Part shown: piece after piece, positions 7,755 through 16,223 of the stretch
Position numbering within the stretch: the stretch's first letter is position 1
How the letters are laid out: each line of letters starts with the position of its first letter
Assembly (NCBI GenBank): GCA_028819575.1
Contig: JAPPLB010000079.1
Location: 1-64,000 of the forward strand
DNA length: 64,000 nt
Direction: 5' to 3'
Origin: Bryobacterales bacterium
GTDB lineage: Bacteria; Acidobacteriota; Terriglobia; Bryobacterales; UBA6623
Translations under genes and position numbers: made by a program
The notes under the pieces: model-generated
Database searches by the model: none
Told to the model about the DNA's origin: nothing
What the model saw: the letters and a program-made list of their open reading frames with translations, nothing else

Positions 7755-10700
7755 TTCGTGGCCTCCTTGAGGGCGGTTGGTCCGGCCTTTCCGGCAAGGC
7801 CGGTCAGTGACCGTACGTTCCGGTAGTAATAGAGGACGGGGAAGATCACCAAGACGACAAACGCTGCCGTGGCGACGCCTCCGAACAAGGGCGTCGCAAT
7901 GCGCTTCATAACGTCCGCGCCGGCCCCCGTGCTCCACATCACAGGCATCAGGCCGAGCATGTCGGTGGCAACTGTCATCGCGATCGGTCTCAGGCGCGAG
8001 ATCGCGGCTCCCTGGATTGCAGAGATCAAATCCGCGGGTCGCTTGAACAGCCCCTTGCGCATGAATTCATCACGGGAGATATCGAGGTACTGCCAGAAGA
8101 CGATTGCCGTCTCGGCGTACAAACCCGCAAGCGCGATGAGACCGACCCATACCGCAATGCTGAGGTTGTAGTCCAAGACGGCCAGCGTCAGAAACGCGCC
8201 GCTCAGGGCAAGCGGGATCCCCGCCAGCACGATAGCGGACGTGAGGGCGGATCCCGTACTGACCAGAAGCACCAGGAACACGATCACGAGCGCCAGGGGC
8301 ACGAGGAGCCGCAGGCGGTCCTCGACGCGCTGCATGGACTCGAACTGGCCGCTCCATGCGAGCGAATAGCCAGCGGGCATCGTGACACCGCTTTCCAACG
8401 CCGCGCGCGCGGCATCCATGTAGGCGCCGATGTCCATGCTCGGGTCAACATCAACATAGACCCATGCGTTCGGCCTGGCGTTTTCGCTCTTGATCGCGGG
8501 AGGCCCGGAAGAGTATCTGAGGTCCGCCAGTTGGGACAGCGGGAGCTGGTGGCCCATCGGCGTCGTAACCAGGACATCACGCAGCGCCGGCATGTCCGAC
8601 CGCAGATCCCGGCTGTACCGGAGGTTGATCGGAAACCGCTGGAGTCCTTCGATCGTCGTTCCGACTTCAACCCCTCCCAGGGCGGTTTGGATCGCGTCTT
8701 GGACCTGGTCGATGACCAGCCCGTGGCGGGCGATCGTCTCGCGATCAATGTCGATGTCCAGGTAGTTGCCTCCCATCACACGCTCCCCGTACGCGCTGAG
8801 CGTGCCGGGAACGTCGCGAACGACGCGCTCGATCTGCTTGCCCAGCCGTTCAAGGACCTCCAGGTCCGGGCCCGCGACCTTGATGCCGACCGGCGTCTTG
8901 ATGCCTGTGGTCAGCATGTCCAGCCGGGTCTTGATCGGCATGGTCCAGGCATTGGTGAGCCCGGGCACGTCGACTGCTTGCTGCAATTCGGCGACAAGCT
9001 TCTCGGGCGTCATCCCAGGTCGCCACTGATCGCGGGGCTTGAGTTTGATCGTCGATTCCAACATGGAGAGCGGCGAGGGGTCCGTGGCCGTATCGGCACG
9101 GCCGGCTTTCCCGAACACGTGCTCCACCTCGGGAAAGGTCATGATGATCTTGTTGGTCTGCTGCACGAGCTCCCGCGCCTTGGCGATGGAAACGCCCGGC
9201 AGGGTCGTGGGCATGTAGAGGAGGTCGCCCTCCCAAAGAGGAGGCATGAATTCAGATCCCAGCCGGCTGTAGGCGCCGAACGATCCACCCAGAACGGCCA
9301 GCGCGATCAGCAGGGTCATGACGCGGTGACGCATGGCAATTCCCAGCACCGGCCGGTACGTCCAAACCAGCAGCCGTCCAACCGGATTGCGAGCGCCCGA
9401 AGAATGGCGCTTGCGAACAGCAAGGCTGACAAGAACCGGCACGAGGCTGACCGAGAGCAACGCTGCACTGGCCATGACCAGCGTCTTCGTCCAGGCAAGC
9501 GGCCGAAACAGCCGCCCCTCCTGCTCCTGAAGCGCGAATACGGGCAGGAATGAGACCGTGATGATGAGCAGCGAGAAGAAGAGGGTCGGCGCGACCTCAC
9601 AGCACGAGTCACGGATGATCTCCCAGTGGGGCTTGCGGTCACCGTCCCTGGCCATGTGCTGGTGGGCGTTCTCCACCATCACGATCCCGGCGTCCACCAT
9701 CGTTCCCACGGCGACGGCCACGCCGCCGAGCGACATGATGTCGAGATGCACGCCGAGCAGGCCGGCGACGATGCCCGCGGCCAGGACGCCGACCACGATG
9801 GTGACGACTGCGACGATTCCGCTGAGGACATGGAACAGAAACAGCAGGCAGACGATTCCCACGATGACGAACTGCTGCGTCAAGCTGGACCGCAGGCTCT
9901 CGATGACCCGGTCGATGAGCGATGTCCTGTCGTAGGCGACTTCGAGAGAGACTCCCTCCGGAAGCTGGGGCTTCAGTTCCGCCAGCCGAGTGGTCACACG
10001 CCGAATGACTTCCCTGGTGTCGGCCCCTTGGCGCACGATCACGATCGCTCCGACGGTCTCGCCTTGCCCGTCCCACTCCGCCAGCCCCCGGCGTATCTCC
10101 GGCCCGACATCGACACGCGCCACATCGCGCAGCCGCACGGGGGTGCCGGCCCGGTCAGTGCCGAGCGAGATCTTTCGGATGTCGTCTATGGACTCGATGT
10201 ACCCCCTGCCGCGGATCATGAACTCCTTCTCGGCCAATTCGAGGAGTCGTCCGCCCACGTCCCGATTGCTCCCCTGCACGGCCTCTTTGATACGCGAAAT
10301 CGGAATGCCGTAGGCTCTGAGCTTGAGCGGGTCGATTGCGATCTGGTATTGACGAACATAGCCGCCGACGCTGGCGACTTCAGCGACGCCGGGAATCCCG
10401 GTTAGCTCGAATCTCAGGAACCAGTCCTGCAGCGAGCGAAGCTCGCTCAGGTCGTGGCGGTCTGACTTCAACGCGTAGATGAAGGCCCAGCCAACCCCTG
10501 TCGCATCCGGGCCGAGGGATGGTGACACACCTTCCGGAAGCAGTTCAGTCACTTGGCCCAGCGTCTCCAACACCCTCGACCGAGCCCAGTAGAGATCAGT
10601 ACCGTCTTCGAACAGCACGTAGACAAGCGAAAACCCGAAGAATGAATACCCTCGCACGACCTCTGCGTAGGGCACTCCGAGCATTTGGGTTGTCAGGGGG

Positions 10701-10900
10701 TAGGTGATCTGGTCCTCGATGATCCTCGGGGACTGGCCGGGGTACTGGGTGTAGACGACGACTTGGACGTCGGACAGGTCGGGCAAGGCGTCAAGCGGCA
10801 TCTGGCCGATCGAATAGGCACCGGCGATGGCCAGCACCAACGAGACGACCAAGACCAAGAGCTTGTTCTGAAGCGACCACTCGACGATTCCGCTGAGCAT
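7751..10900 (-). CDS. cusA: Cu(I)/Ag(I) efflux RND transporter, CusA-type
   Basis: Proton-driven inner-membrane pump of the heavy-metal RND family, 1049 residues, the expected size. The N-terminal helix (MLSGIVEWSLQNKLLVLVVS) and the central GTMVDAGIVMVENAHQHM block with its membrane Asp are family hallmarks. Three methionines lie in the contexts LLYMPTTLPG, QWRPGMTPEK and LDMLTTGIKTP. These match the regions that carry the substrate-binding Met triad of E. coli CusA, favouring monovalent Cu/Ag over Zn/Co/Cd. It stands third in the operon after the outer-membrane and adaptor genes, 18 bases beyond cusB. Confidence 0.88.
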   Translation of the reverse strand: MLSGIVEWSLQNKLLVLVVSLVLAIAGAYSIGQMPLDALPDLSDVQVVVYTQYPGQSPRIIEDQITYPLTTQMLGVPYAEVVRGYSFFGFSLVYVLFEDGTDLYWARSRVLETLGQVTELLPEGVSPSLGPDATGVGWAFIYALKSDRHDLSELRSLQDWFLRFELTGIPGVAEVASVGGYVRQYQIAIDPLKLRAYGIPISRIKEAVQGSNRDVGGRLLELAEKEFMIRGRGYIESIDDIRKISLGTDRAGTPVRLRDVARVDVGPEIRRGLAEWDGQGETVGAIVIVRQGADTREVIRRVTTRLAELKPQLPEGVSLEVAYDRTSLIDRVIESLRSSLTQQFVIVGIVCLLFLFHVLSGIVAVVTIVVGVLAAGIVAGLLGVHLDIMSLGGVAVAVGTMVDAGIVMVENAHQHMARDGDRKPHWEIIRDSCCEVAPTLFFSLLIITVSFLPVFALQEQEGRLFRPLAWTKTLVMASAALLSVSLVPVLVSLAVRKRHSSGARNPVGRLLVWTYRPVLGIAMRHRVMTLLIALAVLGGSFGAYSRLGSEFMPPLWEGDLLYMPTTLPGVSIAKARELVQQTNKIIMTFPEVEHVFGKAGRADTATDPSPLSMLESTIKLKPRDQWRPGMTPEKLVAELQQAVDVPGLTNAWTMPIKTRLDMLTTGIKTPVGIKVAGPDLEVLERLGKQIERVVRDVPGTLSAYGERVMGGNYLDIDIDRETIARHGLVIDQVQDAIQTALGGVEVGTTIEGLQRFPINLRYSRDLRSDMPALRDVLVTTPMGHQLPLSQLADLRYSSGPPAIKSENARPNAWVYVDVDPSMDIGAYMDAARAALESGVTMPAGYSLAWSGQFESMQRVEDRLRLLVPLALVIVFLVLLVSTGSALTSAIVLAGIPLALSGAFLTLAVLDYNLSIAVWVGLIALAGLYAETAIVFWQYLDISRDEFMRKGLFKRPADLISAIQGAAISRLRPIAMTVATDMLGLMPVMWSTGAGADVMKRIATPLFGGVATAAFVVLVIFPVLYYYRNVRSLTGLAGKAGPTALKEATK

Positions 10901-10918
10901 GAGTGGGAACCAACCTCT

Positions 10919-12232
10919 CTAGTGAGCGTGCTGACTCGCGCGATCGGAACTTCCCGCGAGCTTGTCGACCGCCACCTGCAAGTTGCTCTCCGAGTCCAGA
11001 AGGAACTGGGACGACGTCACGACCCGCTCTCCCTCGGCCAGCCCGTCCACGACCTGGATCCGACCTTCGCTCTCTACCCCGAGATCGACCTCGCGAGGGA
11101 CGAAGACCCCGTCCCCCACATCGACGATCACAACGTTTCGGTCGTTCCCGGAACGCAGGACGGATTGAGCAGGTACGATCAGAGCGTCCTGAGCACCAGG
11201 AAGCTCAATCTCGATCGTTGCGTACATCTTGGGGCGGAGGCGGCCGTCCGAATTCTCGACCTCGATGTAGCCCGTCAACGTCTGGGTCTGGGGGTTCATG
11301 GCGGGCTGAAAGAAGAGCACTTCCCCTCTCCACCTGCGCCCGGGAAAGGCGTCAAGCGTGATCTCGGCCGGAAGGCCGGATCGAAGGTCCCGAAGGTAAT
11401 GTTCGTAAAACTCCACCTCGGCCCATAGAGTGGAGTGGTCGGCAATCTTGAGAAGGGTTAGTCCCGGGACGGCCCTCAAGCCCTCCAGGGAGTCTCCCAA
11501 CTTCTCGACCACGTATCCCGATGCAGGCGAGTAGATCTCCAGTGTTCGGCTTGCACGCTTAACAGCCGCCAACTGCTCGATCTGATGACTGGTCAGGTCC
11601 CAATGCCGCAGACGTTCCGCGGCAGACGCAAGGAGCGACTCGGCGCGGTCGACAGCCTCGGAATACGCTCCGCCCGCCCGAAGCCGGCTTGCGTACGCCA
11701 TGGCCTCCAAATACTCTTCCTGCGCAGTGACAAGTTCCGGGCTGTAGATCTCGAACAGGACATCGCCTTCCTCGACCCGTTCGCCAATCGTGTTGACCCT
11801 GGACTTCTCAATCCATCCGCCGAACTTGATATTGACGGAGACGAGCTTCTCCTCGTTCTGGTCGAGGTATCCAATCGTCCGAATCCGCGCAGGCAGGTCA
11901 GCACGCTCGACTTCCGCGGTGCGCACGGCGAAATTCTGCAAGAAGTTCCTGCTTACGCGCACTCCTCCGGGCTCGGCCCTTTCGGAATGCGCAGCACCGG
12001 TTTCGATGGGCGTCAGGCGCATGCCGCAGATCGGACAATTGCCGGGACCCTGCTGAACTACCTGCGGGTGCATGCCGCAGGTATAGAGCCCCACGGATTC
12101 CTGCGTGACGGCAGCAGGTTCCGAAGAAAACTGCTTGACTCCAATGACATCGAAGTTCCAGATCGCGATTCCCCCAGCGATCCCCGTTGCGAATGCCGCA
12201 AGCACTGCTGCCACGAGTCTTACTTTCGTCAT
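10919..12232 (-). CDS. cusB: Efflux periplasmic adaptor with heavy-metal-binding domain, CusB-type
   Basis: Membrane-fusion protein bridging the CusA pump and the outer-membrane channel, 437 residues. One N-terminal membrane anchor (about residues 5-28) is followed by the heavy-metal-binding motif YTCGMHPQVVQQGPGNCPIC plus GM (about 50-71), common in Cu/Ag and related adaptors. Barrel-sandwich, hairpin and beta-barrel segments follow. PRIRTIGYLDQNEEKLVSV and IYSPASGYV are typical lipoyl-type halves. The C-terminus is His-rich (SQHAH). Its ATG overlaps the cusC stop by four bases. Confidence 0.88.
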   Translation of the reverse strand: MTKVRLVAAVLAAFATGIAGGIAIWNFDVIGVKQFSSEPAAVTQESVGLYTCGMHPQVVQQGPGNCPICGMRLTPIETGAAHSERAEPGGVRVSRNFLQNFAVRTAEVERADLPARIRTIGYLDQNEEKLVSVNIKFGGWIEKSRVNTIGERVEEGDVLFEIYSPELVTAQEEYLEAMAYASRLRAGGAYSEAVDRAESLLASAAERLRHWDLTSHQIEQLAAVKRASRTLEIYSPASGYVVEKLGDSLEGLRAVPGLTLLKIADHSTLWAEVEFYEHYLRDLRSGLPAEITLDAFPGRRWRGEVLFFQPAMNPQTQTLTGYIEVENSDGRLRPKMYATIEIELPGAQDALIVPAQSVLRSGNDRNVVIVDVGDGVFVPREVDLGVESEGRIQVVDGLAEGERVVTSSQFLLDSESNLQVAVDKLAGSSDRASQHAH

Positions 12233-13515
12233 GACGACACCTCTTCGGGCACGGCCGCTCCAATCGCTCGCTCCAAGTCGGCCACGGCCTTCAGATAGTC
12301 GGATTGAAGCCGAGCCAAGCCGAGTTGCACGTCAAGCAGCATGCGCTGGATGTCGAGCAGTCCTGTCACCTCGACAGTTCCGTTGGAGTAGGCCGCTTCT
12401 GTTGAGCGGAGCGCCTGCTCCGCCTGAGGAACCAAAGCTCGCCGGTACAGGTCAATCTGGTCCGCGATCGTTTCAATTCGGAACGAGATCGAGCGGACTT
12501 CGGCTTCCATTTTCTTCGCAGAGTCCCGATATGCGAAGCGAGCTGCCGAAAACTGTTCGGAAGCCTCCCTGACGGCGGCGGCGTACTTGCCTCGGAAAAG
12601 GGGCAGAGTGAGGCCAACTGAGATGCCGTACGAGTCCTTGCCATTGCCAAGGATTGGGATTGCGGCCGTATCGATCCCGCGAGCACGTATATTCCCCCAC
12701 GTCAGACCAAGAGTGAAATCGGGACGGTGCCGGATTCTCGCCAAGTGCACGGATTTTTCCCGTTCCTCGATCCGCAGCAGAGAGGCCCTGATTTCCGGCC
12801 GCGAGAGGCGGCCGGTCTCGAAGAGCGACTCCCATTCCAAGTCGAGATCGGGCAGTTCGGCCAAGCGAACCTCGGGGACCGGCGTGTCTGCCGGAACGTC
12901 CCGCAGGGCGTTCAACGACGCTTCCAAATCAATCCGCTGGCCCATCAACTGCCGACGCCTCTGAATGGCCTGAGTAATCTGCGCCTGGAGCCTGATGGCA
13001 TCGCCCTGTAGCCCGAATCCCTGGGCGTAGCGGCGTCGTGCGAGCTCCTCGAAGTGCCCCAGCAGGGCTTCGTCCTCTCGGCTTGCCTCCAGGGCGCGAT
13101 CCAAAAAGCCGAGATCGTAATACACATGCTTCATGCGAAGCACGATCTCTGCTTTCGCGGCCTTGTAGATCTCATCGCCGACAGAGGCCGACTTGATTGC
13201 AAGTTGACCCTTGGCGGCCCGTTTTCCCAAACCTGGGATGCGCTGGGACACGGCCAACATCCTCTGCTGGGAACCGACCCTGGTTTCGACACTGCGGGCA
13301 AACTGGGTGAGGGATAAAGTGGGATCTGGCAAAGCGGTAGCCTGCGGCACGCGATGGAGCGCGGCCTGGTAATCGGCAAACGCCTGCAAAATCGCCGGAT
13401 TGTTCTGAAGAGCCTCCTCAATCAACGCCTCGAGGCGGTCGTCGCCATGAGTGGAGTACGCAGGCGTGGTGGGTACCGCTGCCAGAACCAGCCCGGCGAC
13501 CAAGTGAACGAACAT
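12229..13515 (-). CDS. cusC: TolC-family outer-membrane efflux protein, CusC-type
   Basis: Outer-membrane channel of the tripartite metal pump, 428 residues. Translation is set at ATG 13515 because AGGAGG stands eight bases before it. A signal peptide (MFVHLVAGLVLAAVP) precedes two TolC-type coiled repeats rich in Ala, Glu, Arg and Leu. PDPTLSLTQFARS and FTLGLTWGNIRA are typical strand segments of this family. No lipobox is evident, unlike E. coli CusC. It overlaps cusB by four bases. Confidence 0.85.
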   Translation of the reverse strand: MFVHLVAGLVLAAVPTTPAYSTHGDDRLEALIEEALQNNPAILQAFADYQAALHRVPQATALPDPTLSLTQFARSVETRVGSQQRMLAVSQRIPGLGKRAAKGQLAIKSASVGDEIYKAAKAEIVLRMKHVYYDLGFLDRALEASREDEALLGHFEELARRRYAQGFGLQGDAIRLQAQITQAIQRRRQLMGQRIDLEASLNALRDVPADTPVPEVRLAELPDLDLEWESLFETGRLSRPEIRASLLRIEEREKSVHLARIRHRPDFTLGLTWGNIRARGIDTAAIPILGNGKDSYGISVGLTLPLFRGKYAAAVREASEQFSAARFAYRDSAKKMEAEVRSISFRIETIADQIDLYRRALVPQAEQALRSTEAAYSNGTVEVTGLLDIQRMLLDVQLGLARLQSDYLKAVADLERAIGAAVPEEVSS

Positions 13516-13698
13516 TCCCAATTCCTCCTATCGTGTTCAGCGGACTTCGTGGGACGCAGAGTCTTGCGCGCCACGGATCCAAGACCTGTTTCGCAACCGG
13601 TCGACCTTCGGACGGTCGGGACTCGTGAAGGAGTCTCCCGGAAGAGAGAAGCGGGGATAAGCTAGATGCTGTTCCCGGCTGCGGAAGGAGAGGAAATG

Positions 13699-14073
13699 CT
13701 ATACGAGCAAGACTGAGAGCACGATGTACCGCGGACCAGGCGGCAACGGAGGCTCTGATGAGAGAACGAACTGCAGGCGGGTTGACTCTCCGGCAGGTTC
13801 GGTCAGCGTTTCCGATGGGGCAGGATCCATCGCATGGATGAATCCACCTGCGACTTGCGCCTCAGTTCGCGCAAGCGTTGCATCCTCGGCTGCACAGCCG
13901 GACGCACAAATCTCGTCCTGATTGTCACTCGGAGCCAGTGGCTCCGTACTGCAATCGGGAGCATGCGAGGTCGCCGCATCCGGAATAGATCCCGGACACA
14001 GGCAGATTCCTGATCCAACCAGGAGCCACACGATTAGCAAGGCTGTCGCCGAATTGGATTGCACTGGCCTCAT
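13699..14073 (-). CDS. Small Cys-rich secreted protein upstream of cusCBA, unknown function
   Basis: No family recognised. The start at ATG 14073 gives 124 residues. A longer frame begins inside the transposable element at 14127 and is not credible. An N-terminal signal peptide (about residues 8-27) ends in a CLC motif. The mature part has six further Cys/His-type potential ligands, including CASGCAAED, and ends with a short hydrophobic stretch (PRYIVLSVLLV). Small secreted proteins of this look often accompany copper or mercury systems, and this one precedes cusC by 183 bases. A 15-bp palindrome sits 12 bases before its start. Confidence 0.6.
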   Translation of the reverse strand: MRPVQSNSATALLIVWLLVGSGICLCPGSIPDAATSHAPDCSTEPLAPSDNQDEICASGCAAEDATLARTEAQVAGGFIHAMDPAPSETLTEPAGESTRLQFVLSSEPPLPPGPRYIVLSVLLV

Positions 14074-14085
14074 CTTGTATCTACA

Positions 14086-14100
14086 TTGACAGAATGTCAA
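14086..14100. promoter_or_regulatory. Palindromic candidate operator of the metal-efflux operon
   Basis: The sequence TTGACAgaaTGTCAA is a perfect inverted repeat with a 3-base centre. On the minus strand it also provides a consensus-like TTGACA -35 box. It lies just before the small Cys-rich gene heading the Cus operon, so a metal-responsive repressor could bind there. No regulator gene is present in the vicinity. Confidence 0.4.
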
Positions 14101-14126
14101 GGGGAAAGCGGAGCCAGAGAGGCTAG

Positions 14127-14303
14127 TGTGCATTTCTCACCACGTGGCGAGACGAAGTGCGTGAGAAGGCCGTCAGGACGAGGCGCGCGCCGCTTGGCGC
14201 GCGCAGGCGTACTTGAACAGTACGTTGAGCACGGCCAGCAAGCGCAACGAAGTCATGGCGGCCGTATAGCGTGCTTCGACCGTCGGGTGGTGAGAAATGC
14301 AGG
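14127..14303. mobile_element. MITE family 1, copy B (complete, CTAG target duplication)
   Basis: A 177-bp element without coding capacity. Its ends are TGCATTTCTCACCAC (14129-14143) and the exact inverted copy GTGGTGAGAAATGCA (14287-14301); weaker inverted similarity continues to about 32 bp. CTAG flanks it on both sides (14123-14126 and 14304-14307), a 4-bp target duplication. YTAR targets with 4-bp duplications are known for the IS5 subgroup of transposases, so such an enzyme may mobilise it in trans. Confidence 0.85.
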
Positions 14304-14307
14304 CTAG

Positions 14308-14415
14308 GAGCCTGTCTCACAGAACGAAAATCGCCATTTTTTTGTCAACATCTTGTGTCAGTGTTCAAGTCTGACCACAACTGATTGGGGCCAATATTTT
14401 CTGTGGGACAGGCTC
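14308..14415. mobile_element. MITE family 2 (108 bp, AT-rich)
   Basis: A different miniature element. Its ends are GAGCCTGTCTCACAGAA (14308-14324) and TTCTGTGGGACAGGCTC, an inverted repeat with one mismatch. It is AT-rich compared with its surroundings and has no gene. CTAG precedes (14304-14307) and follows (14416-14419) it, so it shares one CTAG with copy B of family 1. Only one copy was seen in this window. Confidence 0.75.
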
Positions 14416-14528
14416 CTAGGGATTGTCCCCTGGGCCGGTTTATGGTTGCAATGAGCTATCATCTTCTCGCGCGCATGCCTCCTGGCCTCCGGTCGCCCTG
14501 TCCTACATCATCTGCATTCTAGGGAAGC

Positions 14529-15074
14529 CTACTGGGCGTCATGACAGAGGTTGCACTCATTTGACGCTTTGCGGCGGTCGTGGCAGGCCATGCAAGCCAT
14601 CATGTTGGTGGGCTTTTCCTGGAAGATGACTTCGCGCTCGGCGACAGGTCCATGACATTCCTGGCAGGAAATCTTGGCCTCCTTGTGATGCCACTCATGT
14701 GAAAAATAGACGTAGTCGGGCACTTTGTAGACTTTGACCCAGGGGATTTCTTTGCCTTCCTCTTCAAAGCCGGCAAGTCTTTGGATATGTGGGCTGTCGG
14801 TCCTGACGGCTGCATGGCAGGCCATACAGGTAGAGGCGGACGGATAGCCCGCAAGGAAGCCGGGGTCTTCGATCTTGTGACAGTCGAGGCATTCCAAGCC
14901 AAGCCCGACATGGACTTTGTGGCTGAAGGGGAGCGGCTGTTCGGGCGGTGGGAGCGGTTCGAAAGGCTTGGGTTTGCCAACAGGAGCGCTGGTTTGGGCG
15001 CCAAGGAACGAGAGCGGAACGAGGACGGCAGCAACGAGGATGGCGCAGAGGCGCATACGGCGGGGCAGGCGCAC
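14529..15074 (-). CDS. Pentahaem c-type cytochrome (cytochrome c3/c7-like)
   Basis: A secreted electron carrier of 181 residues with a signal peptide (hydrophobic core about residues 9-25). It has five CxxCH haem sites: CLDCH, CMACH, CQECH, CMACH and CNLCH. Extra His residues in FSHKVHVG and YFSHEWHHKE are placed to act as distal ligands. The FSHKVH...CLDCH arrangement is typical of class III-type multihaem proteins in membrane oxidoreductase complexes. The start could be GTG 15074 or ATG 15056; neither has a clear ribosome-binding site. No partner iron-sulfur or molybdopterin gene is adjacent, so its redox partner is unknown. Confidence 0.85.
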   Translation of the reverse strand: MRLPRRMRLCAILVAAVLVPLSFLGAQTSAPVGKPKPFEPLPPPEQPLPFSHKVHVGLGLECLDCHKIEDPGFLAGYPSASTCMACHAAVRTDSPHIQRLAGFEEEGKEIPWVKVYKVPDYVYFSHEWHHKEAKISCQECHGPVAEREVIFQEKPTNMMACMACHDRRKASNECNLCHDAQ

Positions 15075-15310
15075 TTCATCGCGCCACTACGTCTAGAGTA
15101 ATGCGAAAACAACCAATCCGTCATTGCAGGGGGTGAGGTTGTTGCCGCTACCGCCGGCGGCGCCCTGGGGAAATGACCGCAGCGAAGACGGGAAGACACA
15201 GCACTCGTGAGACGGATATGGGATCGACCCGGCGTCGGAGAAACGCACCGCTCCTGGTTCGTACGGAAACGGATGCTTTGCAGGAAAGAAGTCAGTGGCG
15301 CCAACGAAAG
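15075..15310. other. Spacer before the cytochrome gene, no feature assigned
   Basis: 236 bases between the FAH-family gene and the cytochrome gene on the minus strand. It contains GGCGCC-type inverted repeats but no open frame with gene-like properties and no riboswitch that I can support. Confidence 0.3.
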
Positions 15311-16186
15311 CTAACGATGACTCCCGGCCCACTGTTGTCGCTCGCGGCGGGTCACGCTTGCGGTGATGCTTCCAACGCCGCGAACGAAACCTTCGACTCG
15401 GTCGCCCGGGCGGATGCGCGCGCCCTTCGGACAGCCGGTGGAAAGAATGGCGCCGGCCTCGAATGTAATCACCTCGGTGTGCAGAGCGACGAGCGCGTCC
15501 GGCCGATGGGCCATGTTTCGAACGTAGTCACGCGAGAACTGACGCCCATTGTGGATCGTTACGACCTCCAGCCCGTTCACGTCGGGCACTTCGTCCTTCG
15601 TGACGATCACGGGGCCGAAGCTGAAGAATGTGTCGAAGCTCTTCGATCGCTGCAGGTAGCGAGCGTTGCGTCGGAGCACGTCGAGCGCCGTCATATCGAG
15701 CGTCACGGTATAGCCGAGCAGGACATCCTCGAACGCCTCGATCGGCACTTCTCGGCAGTTCTTACCGAACACGAGACCCAACTCCCCCTCGGCATCGACG
15801 TCGTCAGAAAGATCGGCCGGAGGCAACTCGATCGCACCACCGGGTTCGAAGAGCGACGAGGCCGGCTTCATGAAGCTGCCCGGCTCCTCGGGTTGCGCTT
15901 CGTTCAAGTCCTCGGCGTGCGATTTGTAGTTCAGGCCGATGCACCAGATCTTCGGCGGTGATGGATATGGCAAGCGCAGCCGTACTTCACTCAGCCGCAA
16001 CACAGACACGACGCCGGCCGAAGCCTCACGTAATTCCTCGATCACATCGGCTTCGATCAGCGAGAGAAGTTCGGTCGGCAGCCGCGTCCCTGAACGGGCG
16101 TTGACTTCCTCCACCGGCAGTACCTTGTCACCTTGCAGGATCCCGGCCTGCAAGCGGTTTTCGTATTCGAATGTGCAGAGTTTCAT
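15311..16186 (-). CDS. Fumarylacetoacetate hydrolase family protein
   Basis: Proteins of this fold hydrolyse or isomerise beta-keto acids, often in aromatic or sugar-acid breakdown. The 291-residue protein has the short N-terminal domain followed by the FAH core that starts at about residue 80 (IWCIGLNYKSHAEDLN). DAEGELGLVFGKN contains the acidic metal ligands, and GYTVTLDMTALDV resembles the conserved GYT.xND region, here with Asp-Met in place of the usual Asn-Asp. RPGDRVEGFVRGVGSI is the conserved C-terminal block. The precise substrate cannot be read from sequence. It lies 37 bases downstream of recJ and may be cotranscribed. Confidence 0.85.
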   Translation of the reverse strand: MKLCTFEYENRLQAGILQGDKVLPVEEVNARSGTRLPTELLSLIEADVIEELREASAGVVSVLRLSEVRLRLPYPSPPKIWCIGLNYKSHAEDLNEAQPEEPGSFMKPASSLFEPGGAIELPPADLSDDVDAEGELGLVFGKNCREVPIEAFEDVLLGYTVTLDMTALDVLRRNARYLQRSKSFDTFFSFGPVIVTKDEVPDVNGLEVVTIHNGRQFSRDYVRNMAHRPDALVALHTEVITFEAGAILSTGCPKGARIRPGDRVEGFVRGVGSITASVTRRERQQWAGSHR

Positions 16187-16223
16187 CTTGGATCAGGGCG
16201 GTCCCACAAGCCGCTTGAGGGCA

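Noticed and set aside
14123-14320. Small open frames in the repeat elements encoding RVVRNAG or similar
   Set aside because: They arise from the terminal inverted repeats, recur in each copy with shifted frames, and lack ribosome-binding sites.
15075-15310. Possible cyclic-di-GMP riboswitch before the multihaem cytochrome (GCAAAGC and paired CCTG/CAGG segments)
   Set aside because: The conserved tetraloop, receptor and second stem could not be laid out; the similarity is limited to a few bases.
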